Shown here: positions 33,762-45,847 of the stretch, in pieces
Numbering within the stretch: position 1 is the stretch's first letter
Layout: every line of letters starts with the position of its first letter
Assembly: GCA_028753945.1 (NCBI GenBank)
Contig: JAPNXP010000003.1
Span: forward strand, 5,952,001 to 6,016,000
Direction: 5' to 3'
Source: Hexactinellida sp. DTS-2022
Lineage: Eukaryota; Porifera; Hexactinellida
Length of the DNA stretch: 64,000 nt
Position numbers and translations under genes: made by a program
Notes under the pieces: model-generated
Told to the model about the DNA's origin: nothing
What the model saw: only the letters and a program-made list of their open reading frames with translations
The model's database searches: none

Positions 33762-34477
33762 CAGTAATACCTCGTTTTACGCGGAACAATTTTTTATAAC
33801 CAAAACTTTTTTTACGCGATCCTCAACTCGTTTTACGCGGTTTATCTATGATTTTCATACAATTAATTCTCTTTTTTATGGAGATTTTAGATAATTTTTA
33901 ATATTTAGTCGAATCAAAGCGATTCTACATTTCAAAAAAAAAAATGATTATTTAGGGATAGTAGATAGTTAGCGATATGTATTTGTCATATAGTAAGTTC
34001 ATCCAAATATATTATTGGTCAAATGAATACATATTTGCTTCACTATACACACTAAATATACCCGGTTGTGGGAGGTACCCGAAGGTGTAGGGTTGCGGTG
34101 TTAAGGGAATTTTAATTCCCTTCACAACACAATTCCCTTTCTGTGGGAATTCCCAAATATTCTCACAAGTTGGTTTCTTTCAGGATTCCCATAGGTTAAA
34201 ATAATTTCCATTCAAATCCCATATTGGAAATCCCATGGGAATTCCCATGGGATTAACATACACACGTAAACCTTGGCTATCTGAGAGGTCCGGATGTTGG
34301 AGGTTTGAGTGTTTAAACACTAGGTATTTAAAATTTTATTCGATGTTGATAATTTTTGGAAACGCATCTATTGGTTTAATATGTGTTACTATGAGAATAT
34401 ACCGTTTTTTTTACGCGATTTCGTTTTACGCGGGCTTTTCAAGGAACGCATCTACCGCGTAAAAAGAGGGATACCTG
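33762..34477. mobile_element. Tigger/pogo-like element, CTCGTTTTACGCGG family, with inner insertion
   Basis: Starts CAGTAATACCTCGTTTTACG and ends with the inverted CGCGTAAAAAGAGGGATACCTG, flanked by TA. The middle, about 34,086-34,255, holds a worn hAT-like element related to the one at 2,478-2,636 (GGGAATTCCCATGGG motifs). Confidence 0.65.
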
Positions 34478-34923
34478 TATGCTGATTTCGAATTTCGCAT
34501 TTATAAATTTCTAATAGAAAAATTTGTTGTGGTTGTTTAAAAACTAAGTAGTAAATTAATGGAAAGCTTTTAACTTGTTCAACTTGTATTATAGGTAAAA
34601 AAGTATGCCAAATTCTAATTAAATTTAAAAATTTTATTTAATGTAAATATATCTTGTAGTATATTGAAAAAGTGATGCCGTGTAGCAATTGAGACCGAAG
34701 GGCTCGTTGGTATGTAAATACTGTACCTCTTGAACCGATAGAACAATATGTTTGAAATGGATAACGATATTCAATTATTACTGCTAATATGTCCTTCAAG
34801 GCCGGCGGAAGCAGTTATAAAGTCGTCAGGCATGATCGCTTCCTCCGGTCGCTATCAATGCCAATAGTTAAGATGCTTTAATTCTACTCGCTTTTGACTC
34901 CATATAATTTATAAGATCATTTA

Positions 34924-35616
34924 GTATATATGTTATGGGCAATATGCGAAATTGGACATTTTGCATAATGCCCAGGCAATATGCAAAATCCTGGTTTTTG
35001 TAGCAATTTGCATAATGCCCTGATTCCAATCAGACAATTTGCATAATGTCTAGCAATTTGCATAATGTCGAGCAATATGCATAATGCCCAGGCAATATGC
35101 AAAATGCTGGTTTTTGTAGCAATTTGCATAATGCCCTGGTTCCAATCAGACAATTTGCATAATGTCGAGCAATATGCATAATGTCCAGCAATTTGCATAG
35201 TGTCCAGCAATTTGCATAATGTCCAGACAATTTGCAAAATGTCCAGCAATATGCAAATTAACTTTCACATAGTGATATCTTTTTTGTTAATTGATTAATG
35301 TTGTTTGTTCGAACTTAATATCTAAACAATTAAATGTCTACTAAGGGGGGACCCATCTGAAATTGTTGTATTTTACTATCCGGCTAAATTGAATTTATAT
35401 TAATAATACAGAATGTAACAAGTATGAATTGTATATTGCCAATTTTATGTGACAGTATTATGCAAATTGTCTGGACATTATGCATATTGCCGGACATTAT
35501 GCAAATTGTCTGGTTGGTATGATGGAAATATGCAAATTGCTACAAAAACCAGCATTTTGCATATTGCCTGGGCATTATGCAAAATGCCCACTTTCGCATA
35601 TTGCCCATAACATATA
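34924..35616. mobile_element. Inverted-repeat element built of AATTTGCATAATGTC subrepeats
   Basis: The two ends are inverted copies of about 150-200 bp beginning near ATATGTTATGGGCAATATGC. Inside, an 18-19 bp unit of the type GCAATTTGCATAATGTCCA is repeated many times, and ATTTGCAT or ATGCAAAT occurs about eleven times. The right end stops about 14 bp short of the splice-donor side of the protease A His exon (35,630-35,893). Confidence 0.8.
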
Positions 35617-35893
35617 CATTCTTCTTTACCTATTTATATTTTGCTGATGATTATCGCAGACCTTTATAAGTCCTCTAATAACTTTTCCCCGTGTTGATTT
35701 GCCGTCACGATCTAATACTCTAATGCTGTATAAGTTAGCATCCTTAGCAATTCCACTGTTTATCCCAGCTGCTATACCTGCACAGTGTGTACCGTGACCG
35801 TTACAGTCGCTTCCCGGAATATATCCTGGAATCGTATTAAGAAATGCATCATAGCCTCCGTAATTAGCTCTTCCTAACGTCCCATTCATGTAT

Positions 35894-36540
35894 CTAAACA
35901 TACATTAAATCCATTAAGTTAACACATAGTACGTATTTTCGAATAAAAGGCAATCCTGATAATTTTTTGATATAAAAAAAAAATTGATTAAAAGGGGCAG
36001 AAAATCGTTTGTAATAGTATATCTATCTAGTGTCTAATTACTTGTTATAATATATTGAACCCTTGTTATTGTTAACAGATCTGTTGCATGGTATTGTCAT
36101 TACTTAGGGGCGGAAAGGGGGTCATGGTCCCTTCAGAGTTTGAGCGGATTGAAGTTCGGATTTTGCAATCAGATTTTGTAAATTCACTCCCACGTGCAAG
36201 CATGGCTCCCCCCCTGAGTAAAATTTCTGTATCTGTCCCTGCTTAAAGTTTCGACTGTATGCTTAAAACACAGCACTTAATGCAATTGTGAGGAACAATC
36301 AGCTGTTTAATAAACTATGCTTAATTAATCAATAATTTTCCCGCGGTTGAAGTGGGGTCAAAGGTATAAATAGAAAAAAACAATTTCATTTTCACTTTCA
36401 ATTAAAATTCAATTAATTTTCAATTCAGTTTCACATTCCGCGCCAACCGCGGGTTTAATAGATTAATCATATTAGTAAAAACTTAAGATTAAAATATAAT
36501 TATAGAAGACCTAAATTAGTAATCGTGTATTAAACTTATT
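35894..36540. other. Spacer between protease A His exon and relic Ser exon
   Basis: I searched this stretch on the minus strand for an Asp or propeptide exon and found none. It holds AT-rich sequence and an inverted pair, CCCGCGGTTGAAGTGG / CGCGCCAACCGCGGG, near 36,340-36,455. Confidence 0.5.
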
Positions 36541-36541
36541 G

Positions 36542-36940
36542 TCATAAGCCGAATTTATTTAAGCATATGATTCTGATGTTGTTTGATTGAGGAGCGATTA
36601 TTTGGGAAATAATTAGGAGGAATATTAATATAAACCCTCTTAGCATGTGAAATATCGCGTGTTGCAAACCTCATAATCCTGTCCTTAACTTCGGCAGGCA
36701 AGTAGCTGCAATTAGCAGCTTTCATAAGCGCAGCAAAGCCAGTTATATGGGGACAAGCAGGGCTTCATCCAATTTTGAAAGGAAACTTGTCTAGGCGCGA
36801 AAATCGAGAGATGCTCCCATATAAGTAATACAAATTGAGTATTTTAGGCGTGTGAGAGCGAGCTCAAATTAAATCTAGGCGCGCAGAAAATTTTTCATGG
36901 ATGAAAGCCTGGGGACAAGCCATGGAAGTCATACTCCATG
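36542..36940 (-). pseudogene. Relic S8 subtilase Ser exon split by a hAT-type MITE
   Basis: Minus-strand reading of about 36,757-36,542 gives a degraded Ser exon: ACPHITGFAALMKAANC, then EVKDRIM, ISHAKRVYI, and a stop. Compared with gene A it has lost the block around CGVPDIDRS. The piece upstream of the active-site motif (about 36,940-36,912) is out of frame. The break falls within the codons for the GTSMACPHVAG motif, where the element at 36,758-36,911 has inserted. No partner exons are visible, so this is a remnant of a lost tandem copy. Confidence 0.8.
36758..36911. mobile_element. hAT-type MITE inserted in a protease active-site motif
   Basis: Ends CAGGGCTTCATCC and GGATGAAAGCCTG are inverted copies at 12 of 13 positions. 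An exact 8-bp duplication GGGACAAG flanks the element (36,750-36,757 and 36,912-36,919); both copies lie in what was coding sequence for the Ser motif. Related elements or fragments lie at about 28,735-28,883, 37,760 and 44,420-44,560. Confidence 0.9.
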
Positions 36941-37262
36941 GTATACCTTCCCCATTTCAATGTTACTGGGTAATAGCGTATTTCTTTGATATATATTTCC
37001 ATGTTACTATAGTTCCAATTTAATATATACTTTGCAAGGTACATAGGATATAGAAATATAGGTTATAGGATATTATAGGATATAGGATAATATTTTAGTT
37101 AGGCCTAGATACTAATGATATACTTGATAAATTAAATGATAATGTAATATTGAGCTGATACAAGATAATATAAGTTGAATCCAAGCCTAAATAATAGTTT
37201 GAGAGTAACTATTGGAATCAGCAAATATGTGAGCGTTTCATGATGGCCTATTCTTAATAGAG

Positions 37263-40162
37263 TTAAGTCTTGACAAACAACCTTTTTGCATGAGAGTACT
37301 CCTGTATAAAGGCGCTCTTTGCTGACCTGTCAATATCACTGATGCCATTGGCCTTAATAGTAAGTTTAACCTGATCATGAGTAAAATCTATGTTTTTAGA
37401 TTTAATTAGAGCAGCTACCCCAGCTACATGGCTCGCTGCTACTGCTGTGCCATATGATATTATGAAATCTAGAAACAATGTTGTAAAAATATTAAAATAA
37501 AATTTAATTATACAGAAGAATTGTCAATATGAACACCTGGGACCGTAGAAATTTGTTCGTATTATTTAGAAATTCGTATTAACCGGTGTCATTTGTATGT
37601 ATTTATGTGTATAGGTTCTAAAGAAGAATTAAACTTTGTACTCCTAAACCGATATATCGCCTTATTTGTGTTTGTTTGTATTAATGAGACATATACAAAT
37701 TTAAAAAATTGTGCATAAAACAATAAATTTCATTACTCAAGTTAAACTAAGTATTGAAATCAGGCTTTCATCCAAGAATTTTTCTTGCAGGCCTAGATTT
37801 AGTTTGAGCTCACTCACACTCGCTTAAATAACTAACTTAGGCTCAAGACTATGGGAGTAGAGTTGACTCCGCTTAATAGAGCCACCTCGGGACCAGGTTG
37901 TTTTGACCCGATTAAGCGGATAAATCTATTAACCGAAAATATTGTAAGCCAAACTGTAATTCTGTCCTATAAAACCTGTGAAATTTTGACCCGATTAATC
38001 GAAGAAACCGATTAATCGGTGGCTCTATTAAGCCGAGTTTACTGTATTTCTTAATTTCGCGCTCCAAATGGAACCTTGATTGGAATAAAAATAACTATTG
38101 ACTCACCAGTATCAGATTTGAAGCTTGCACTCTTGATAAAAACTCCTGGGGCCATGATATCATTACATCTTCCAAAGTTAGAGTATGTACCCATCGGTTT
38201 GGCGCAAGTATTTTCATCATATGAATGGGTTCCAACGTTAATACTGACAGAATTACCAGGACTTTTATAGCATGAAGGTTCATTTGTATTTCCAGTGGCA
38301 GTTACTACTACAATGCCATGCTTCACAATTAAATCAACATATGTATTTAGAAGTGATGATTTGGGAAATGCCATTGAAAGACTTGCAATTGATCCAATGA
38401 ATCCAATCCTAATAAAAAGAAATATTGTTACAATCATGTTTGTAATTGTTGCTAATTTAATTTTTGAGATGAATGCAAATATTTACCGTATTTTCCCGAA
38501 TAAGACCCCGGCGCTTATTGTTTCCAATTTGTTTTGAAAAAAATCAGAAAATAATATTTAGGTGGATTCTAATTTTTCTCAGCGACAGTAAACATAGCGA
38601 AATTTCCAAAATCAATGCAAATACACTTCAGTAATCAACTAATGGATATAGATAATTGACGTACAAATGCAATTGTTATTGACCCGGCGCTTATTTGGGG
38701 AAATACTACTGTATTTATTATAATATCTAACTCCATAATTAATGTTTGTATACCTCATAAATCTTCAATAATATTTTGATAATAAACCAATTTTTTATTT
38801 TTTTTCATTTATTTTTAGTACAGATTTTTAATTATACGTTCCATCAATGTATAAATATACAAGTATAAACCAATTAAGTCTAATGCAAACGATCTTACCT
38901 GAATTTCTCCCTATTATGATTATCTAAAACTGCTAGAAGACCGTGGATAAAATTTTCAGTTGTTGCCTGACCCTTACAGTTTACAGCTCGTATACTGAAT
39001 AGATTTGCATCTTTAGCTATTCCACTGTACAAACCTGCCGCAACCCCAGCGCAGTGAGTGCCTAGACCGTTACAGTCGCTACCCTGTTGGCTTGATCCAG
39101 TTAATTTATCAATTATATCAGTTCCTCCGAATTTTGCTCTGGTGCCCAATTTTCCACTTCGATGACTAAAATATCAATATTATAAACTATATTCTTGTGT
39201 GTGAGTATGTGTGTTTATTTGTTTGTTTGTTTGTTTGTTAGTTTGTTTATGAACAATCCCTATGGTCCCAATTTAACAACTTACATATGGTTAGTATTTT
39301 GTTGAGTTCACACTTATTATGTTGTCCCTCTATTATGAACACAATTTTGATCCATTGAATGTTGCATTTAAATTGCAATTACCATTTGTAACATTATTAT
39401 GAGCAAAAATCAAGCATATTTAACTCGGATTACTTAAAGTCTTTGTGCTCATAGTTGATTCCAGTGCCTACGATGTAAATATCGACTTCTTTTCCATAAC
39501 TTCCTGGCTCAAAGGTGCCATCTGTACATTTTTCATCATCCACAATATCCAAATTCCAGCGATCTGTGTTAATTAAATCTTCTGTGGATCCTAGATTATC
39601 CATTGGGACATCCTCAGAGAGGGAATTGCTACTTTCAGCAATCAAAGTTTCATCTCTTTCAACTGTGTCGACAATGTTTAAATCAGAAACCTAACATTAA
39701 AGACAATACAGTTATTAATTAATTAACACTCGTTAGAACAAAGTCGGATATAGCGAAATACCAACTTATAACGAAAAGATATTTTCCCCCAGAGCACTAA
39801 ATGCATTAATTATTATCCGCTTATAACGAATATCCGAATATAACGAATAAATTACACGTCCAAACACTTCATTATAACCAGAATTCATTGTATTAATATC
39901 CATACAGTCCTATTAATTAACTTACAAATTGGGCTATTTCATCACTGAATTCCCCGAATAGAACGGGTAGCAGAGTATTGTCGGACTGTATGGACATTTC
40001 ATCTCGAGACAAAGAGGATTGTTCCTCCAATTGCTGTATGACATCTTCCAATTGATTCTCATTAGCGCCTTCCTGTAACAGTACTATGTATCTTGCTGTT
40101 TCAGCTTGACACATGGATACCAGAGTAGTCAATAGGAATGCACACACAATCTGCACTTTCAT
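37263..40162 (-). CDS. S8 subtilase-like protein B with all three catalytic residues replaced (pseudoprotease)
   Basis: Minus-strand exons 40162-39926, 39690-39434, 39165-38899, 38408-38107 and 37468-37263 join in phase to an uninterrupted 422-aa protein. A signal peptide (MKVQIVCAFLLTTLVSMCQA) is followed by an I9-type propeptide (RYIVLLQEGANENQLEDVIQ) and the peptidase S8 fold. The catalytic Asp motif reads IYIVGTGIN (Gly154 for Asp), the His motif CNGLGTHCAG (Leu199 for His) and the Ser motif YGTAVAASHVAG (Ala363 for Ser). The oxyanion Asn is kept in VVVTATGNTN. Exons 2 and 3 are exactly as long (257 and 267 bp) as in the active paralog C. No stop, frameshift or broken splice site is seen, so a non-catalytic secreted protein is more likely than a decayed gene. 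An active protease is ruled out by the known mechanism of the family. Confidence 0.82.
37857..38044. mobile_element. Tigger/pogo-like MITE, CTTAATAGAG family, in intron 4 of protease B
   Basis: The left end GTTGACTCCGCTTAATAGAG and right end CTCTATTAAGCCGAGTTTACTG are inverted. The inner sequence matches the 44,211 copy. Confidence 0.6.
38490..38715. mobile_element. MITE with CGGCGCTTATT ends
   Basis: Ends TACCGTATTTTCCCGAATAA and TTATTTGGGGAAATACTACT are inverted and TA-rich, with CCCGGCGCTTATT motifs inside both. A worn copy occurs at about 18,800-19,115. It lies in intron 3 of protease B. Confidence 0.6.
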
Positions 40163-43100
40163 TGAATTTGTTTGATGATTTTCTGAGCAAAGAAATATGT
40201 TAAATTTCATGCTCAAGGCAAGTTCCAACATGATAGAGTCAGGTATGTTTATTGTGAACAATTTTTCGCCTGCTTAATTTGACAAACTTTTTATTATGAG
40301 CCAGTTTTATGGACAATGATCCAAATTTAGCAACTTACATCGGGTTTGTATTAAGTTGAGTTCGCTTATTATTAAATTTCTATTATAAACATAATTTTTC
40401 CTTGATTTTTTATTTCATAATTTGGTCAGCACTGCTGAATAACTTAAAACTTTAATGTTTTAATTCATTATTTTTATATTGTTTTGGAATAAGGAAGTAA
40501 TTATCACAGTTAAATGTCTGTAATTGTTATAAGTTAATTCAGAATAATTTGTTGTATAAAGTGTTGATTGCAATATATTAGTATTCAATAATAATTTTGT
40601 CAAACTAAAATATAATTATGTAAATTTAAATTCGTACTTTTGGCAAAATGTAATTTCTATAGAATAAAGAAATTTGTTTTCTGTAGAAAGTTATTTATTT
40701 ATACTCTCAAAATTAGTTATAAATTAGTTATAAATCAATAAATATTTTAATATAATAGGAAACTTGTTATTTTCACAAATGAGGGATCTCGTGTACATTT
40801 AAAATTTTATTATTATTATTAAAATGAATTAAATATATATGTAAGTGTCCGAGATAACATTCAGACAAATATGTGTTGATTTATATCAAAAATTAAATTT
40901 ACTAATTCAATTCCACATAAAATAAATAGATTACGATATCAATAGATAATGACGGCATTCTTAATTCTTAAGGTGTTTACAACAAAAGGATAAAATCCTT
41001 TTGTTATATTTGATTATTTTATATATTAATGAAATTAAATGATTTCTTATTTTATGAGCTTCAAGAGCACGTTTGGTAGGAGAGTGGGAAATACTCAATC
41101 TAGAAATAATTTAAATATTTAAGGGAATATTTACATCTTCCTTCCCAAATGCTACCAATAAGGTAATAAAGTCATTAGTTGAATTTTGAATAATTTGTTT
41201 ACCTTTTATTGACAATATTGTAAATAACAACAGTAAATATTCATATTATACATTTATAAATGCGAAATTTGTGTTCAACTTCAGGATACTCGTTTATCTA
41301 TAATACCAGTTGAAAGCTAACTTCTAGGTTGATTTTGAATTTTCATTGCATTAATTTGTTGACACCTATTTTGTAAATAACAACAATAAATATTCATATT
41401 ATAAATTTATAAATACGAAATTCAAAATCAACATACTTGTGTATCTATTATAACAATTGAAAGTTAGTCTCTATCTCAATTATAAATGCGGTTTCTAATA
41501 TAATCCAGACAAACAAAACAAACATACACCAACAATCGAGTTTTCTTCATATAGAATTGTAATTATTGAAAACATTCATTGTTGAATTGGTTGTTTAATA
41601 CCATCCAGGAATGTGAAACTCAAAGTAAACCGGAAGTTAATTCACTTTCAATTCAAATTGAAAGTGAAATGGGGCTTTTCTATTTATATCTTTACCCCTA
41701 TGCATCCGAGGGTTTTAATATGCAATTCGAAATTATCTATTGAGTTCATTGTTCTGGAGGCACCACAATATTAATCCCTACCATTTGACCTGAATGTTTA
41801 TCTACTGAAAAGCAGAGCACTAAAGGAGCGCGCTCCTGAAAAATTTGAGGAGCGGAAGCAGGAGTGCGCTCCAAACTTTTAGGTGCGGGCTCCCTTTTCA
41901 AATATTACTTGGATGTTATAGAAGAAAGCAGGGGGAAATTGATTATGTAATTCAGTATATCTAGTGAATTAACAGATAATATATACGTATATATTCATTT
42001 TGATTGGAAATTTGAGTTAGTTAAAATTGAAATTATAATTGAATTCAGCATTATACTATAAATATCCCTTTATCGAAGAGCTTTTAAGAGACTTTTGAGA
42101 TCTTAAAACACTTTTGCCGAGCAAAGCCAAAAACCGTACCTTACCAAAAATGTTGTTTGCTCAGCCGGACCTGCTCCTACGCCAATGTAAGGACACTGTT
42201 TTGCACTTTTGTAAAATACTCGTGTGCTTGTTGCAGTCCAAATGCGTTTCAACGCCGATCGCATTTGGCGCAAAGCAATTCCGCCAAACGCGTATAATAA
42301 TGCCTGGTTGTTAACAGTGAGTAATTAAGAACGCATTTGGCGTATTGAAATGCGCCGAACGCCTTTGGCGAGTTAATATCCGCCAAACGCGTTCGGCGTT
42401 GAAACACATTTTGACTGCAAAATCTCCATCAATTCTTAAGTGTGCATTATATAATGCCTATCTGAGACTTTATTTAATTGATCGAGAGTAAATTCATACA
42501 TACAATCAGTTATTTGTGTTCCATCTATTTAGCTTACATTTCTAACATTCCATTGTGTCTATTTGATATCCATTTATTACCAATCAAAGTAATAACTGTT
42601 TCCACCTGGGTCCAAGGATTGTACAGTTCCTTAATGATGGTTAATTCAAATCATTATTAATCAACACTATTAAGACTAACACTATTAAGACACTATTGCA
42701 CTATTAACCAACCAGCCACCAAAAGGTAGTGCCTCCAAAGGTCGGCACAGCTGTAATTTTAGATTTTTTATTGATATAAAATTGTCCTTAAATGTCAAAT
42801 TCTGAGCTTTAATGACATTCTTTTGCACAACGAAACTTTCTCCAGTAGTGATTGATTCCTATCCCTATAGTATAGAAAGAAGCTATTTCTAAGGTACTCG
42901 AGAATTTTAGAAACTAGATAATTCGATAGTATTTCAGATACCAAGTTCGGTATGGTAGAAGTCAGCATATGGTTTTGAGAAACCTTTTTGCTTAGAATCA
43001 TGTAAAGTGACTACTTTCTCTCTCTATATATTTAGTCTTACAGAAAATAAGCCAATTAAGATATAGAAATCGTGTCCACTTCACGAGTTATAAACTCAAT

Positions 43101-43986
43101 GGGAACAAAGAAATAGTAATTACAGAACTATGTTGATAATGAGGTATCAATAGAACATGTGTTCACTGATTTATCATAAGATCCGAGCTATCTGTTCTCT
43201 GGCGCATTTAAACTAATCGATAAATACAATATGCTCCCAAGTTGTTATGATCCCTAGCCTCGGGATTATGTTCCTTTGGAAATCAGGGGGGCGGAAGCAG
43301 TCAGGCCGGTGAGGCCATGGCCTGACCAGTTTTATCATTGGCCAAGCCAATAGCTTGACCACTCTTACGTCACTAGTTAGGCCGGTCAAGCCATGGCCTG
43401 ACCACTTTATAACTGCTTCCGCCGGCCCTATAAAGGTCATAGGTGGATGTATGGGGAAACTCTCTATTTAATATTCACCTCCCGGTGTCGGAGTGCCAGC
43501 GGTTCCCGGAAATGTGGCCCTTAGGATCAGATTTCTCCCTTAGGGTCAGATGTCCTCACCTCTGATTCCTCACACTAGGATCCCAAAACACTTAAATTTC
43601 ACAATGCACAATGCACATCACTATAGTTTTATATTCTACATAAAAGTGTTCCATATCTTCCCAATATAGATTTATTTCGCATTAATTTAGTTCAGTAACA
43701 ATATGCTAGTGAAATAGATATGTAGTAATACATGTATTAGCGATTCATTGGTTTGCCACGATTGCCACAATTGCCGCATTCTACGATTCTGAATTTCTGA
43801 TCGCAACATTGAAATTATTACAAAGGTCTCGCATAATACAGTAAATATTCGTTACCCAAATAATAAGATTATAATTTTGATCGATATTTGAATCGCTGAT
43901 GATTTATGCCATCATCAACAGCTTTGTAGAGGTCAAAATTCATAATTGTTTACCCCAAATACCAACCAAGATTTCACCCAGACAAG
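40163..43986. other. Divergent intergenic region upstream of proteases B and C, first part
   Basis: I see no gene. It contains a worn TTATTATGAAC-type MITE just upstream of gene B (about 40,237-40,400), a host-repeat copy at about 41,400-41,550, the GC-rich fold-back element at 42,231-42,420 and a copy of the GGCGGAAGCAGT MITE at about 43,287-43,430. Confidence 0.5.
42231..42420. mobile_element. Fold-back MITE rich in CGCCAAACGC motifs
   Basis: Left end TTGCAGTCCAAATGCGTTTC and right end GAAACACATTTTGACTGCAA are inverted copies extending over about 40 bp. Multiple TTTGGCG / CGCCAAA motifs in both orientations lie inside. Confidence 0.75.
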
Positions 43987-44210
43987 ATATTTTGTGAGCC
44001 TAGATTTAGTTTGAGCTCGTTCATACGGTGCTTGCTATAGATCTTTGCACAGCTGTAATTTCAAGGTTTTTTCTCGTCTCGTGTGAAGAATGCATCATCA
44101 ACAAAGTTAAATTTAAATGAATAGGATGCAATATTTGAATTAAAAATAAGATATCCCTCCAACAGTTTCCAATGTACGTACTTAAATAATCAACTCAAAA
44201 ATACTAGATA

Positions 44211-44395
44211 CAGTCAACTCCGCTTAATAGAGCCACCTCGGGACCAGGTTGTTTTGACCAGATTAAGCGGAGAAACCGATTAACCGAAAATATTATAAGA
44301 CAAACTGTAATTCTGTCCTATAAAACCTGTGAAATTTTGATCCGATTAAGCGGAGAAACCGATTAACCGGTGGCTCTATTAAGCGGAGTTGACTG
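44211..44395. mobile_element. Tigger/pogo-like MITE with verified TA empty site
   Basis: Starts CAGTCAACTCCGCTTAATAG and ends with the inverted CTATTAAGCGGAGTTGACTG. Copy 2 of the duplication has the empty site: TAGATATATCAAAACC at about 58,341-58,356 against TAGATA-element-TATATCAAAACC here. The target duplication is therefore TA, as for Tc1/mariner/pogo elements. Confidence 0.9.
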
Positions 44396-45664
44396 TATAT
44401 CAAAACCAGGATTTTATTCAGCGGTGTGCTAAATTTGAAGGGAAACTTTTCTAGGCGCGCCTAAATCGATAAATGCTCCAAGAGACTTGATTCAAATTGA
44501 GTATTTTTGGCACGTATGAGCGAGATCAAACTAAATCTAGGAGTGCAGAAATTTTGACGATGAATGATTGACCAAAGATAGCTCCTGGATAATTTGTTAA
44601 TTGCAACACGGCTTAACTCTATTATTGCAAACTCAATAGTATATTCAACTAGACTTTCAATATGGCAAAATTAGCAGTTTGAGCACGCGCCGAAAAACAC
44701 ATTTTTGTATTACGTCAATGGAATTATATCTCGATTTTTGCGCGCCTAGAAAAGTGTACTTCATGATTTACACTTCTGTAGGCGCGTAGCACAGGCCTGA
44801 ATGAAACCCTCTCTTCAACTATGTTAAAGGTATCTATAGAATGCAATTTTTTGTATTGAATCAATTTGAACTTAAGATGTAGTATGAGATAAAATTTTCG
44901 AAGATTATCATGTGGGACATCATGTGCATTCACACATAATATTGAGAAACCTAGAGCTGTAAATTTAATATCATGTGAATGTATTATCTGCTCTATAGAT
45001 TCATTTAATATAATTTATGCAGTTAATATCATTATCGGCAAAGAATCGTGACAACTACACGAGTTTTATAGAATTTGATAATCGAAAATAACTTAATGTA
45101 AAATATTTTTGATTTCTGGAGAACAAAATATCAATGGAATATTTTGATAATTTGATTTAAAATAACAACAACTAATAAAGTTAATGTGTTAATTATGCTA
45201 CAAGCATTGAAATCTTAATTTACCCCATAATATATTTACTAATTATATGTTATTACCAAATCTATTTTGGGTCAAATTAACGATATAGTACCTCTTTATA
45301 ACCCATTCTAGATTCCTGGGATGAAAATTGTCGATTGATTGAAATTTGGAACATTATTGAATTAATCCCACTTTTCTTCACAGATATTTGTATACAATTT
45401 GGACATAGTCGATGATAAAGTGTACTAATCAAGTGAAATGAAACAAATGTGCTGTAGGTTCTCGTTATTACAAATACCAGGGGACTGTAGATTTTTTAAT
45501 ATTTATTCGGGGAATTTGTATTATTGGAGTGATTTGCAAGCATTTGTATAGGTTATGGACCTTTTGTGCTCATTATTCCGAGATATTTCGCCAGTATTCC
45601 AATCAGGTATGTAGCTAGAAAGTGATAGTAGGTGGGGCTATGAGAAAGGCCTGAGTGTCATATA

Positions 45665-45847
45665 CAGTCAGGCCTACTTATTAAAAACAAGATTTCGTCT
45701 GCTTAATATGAAGATTTTTATAATGAACAAACCCTACAAGCATAATTTAACAACTTACATAATATTTGTATTGGCTTATTATGAAGTTTCTCTATTATGA
45801 ACACAATTCTTGGTCACTTGAATGTTCATAATAAAAGAACCTGAATG
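45665..45847. mobile_element. Tigger/pogo-like MITE, TTATTATGAAC family, absent from duplicate
   Basis: Starts CAGTCAGGCCTACTTATTAA and ends AAAAGAACCTGAATG, flanked by TA. The corresponding place in copy 2, about 59,610-59,630, lacks it. Confidence 0.75.

Larger units (their letters stand above)
29125..35893 (-). pseudogene. S8 subtilase A, 5'-incomplete (His, Asn and Ser exons only)
   Basis: Minus-strand exons 35893-35630 (His), 30116-29803 (oxyanion Asn) and 29357-29125 (Ser) join in the same phases as the complete paralogs. The His exon has CNGHGTHCAG, the next has VVTASGNQG, and the last has GTSMACPHVAG, so these residues are intact. No stop or frameshift is seen. However, no signal peptide, I9 propeptide or Asp exon lies upstream before the relic Ser exon at 36.5-36.9 kb and gene B. 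The intron between the first two exons is 5.5 kb and has received a 3.4-kb transposon. Most likely this is a truncated tandem copy, hence the pseudogene call. Its first exon is phase-compatible with exon 2 of gene B, so splicing from B cannot be ruled out. Confidence 0.7.

Noticed and set aside
34917..35249. Reverse frames with repeated ANCLIG/HYANC words
   Set aside because: They are products of the AATTTGCATAATGTC subrepeats.
42114..42314. 66-aa frame with cysteines
   Set aside because: It runs into the fold-back MITE at 42,231 and has no independent support.
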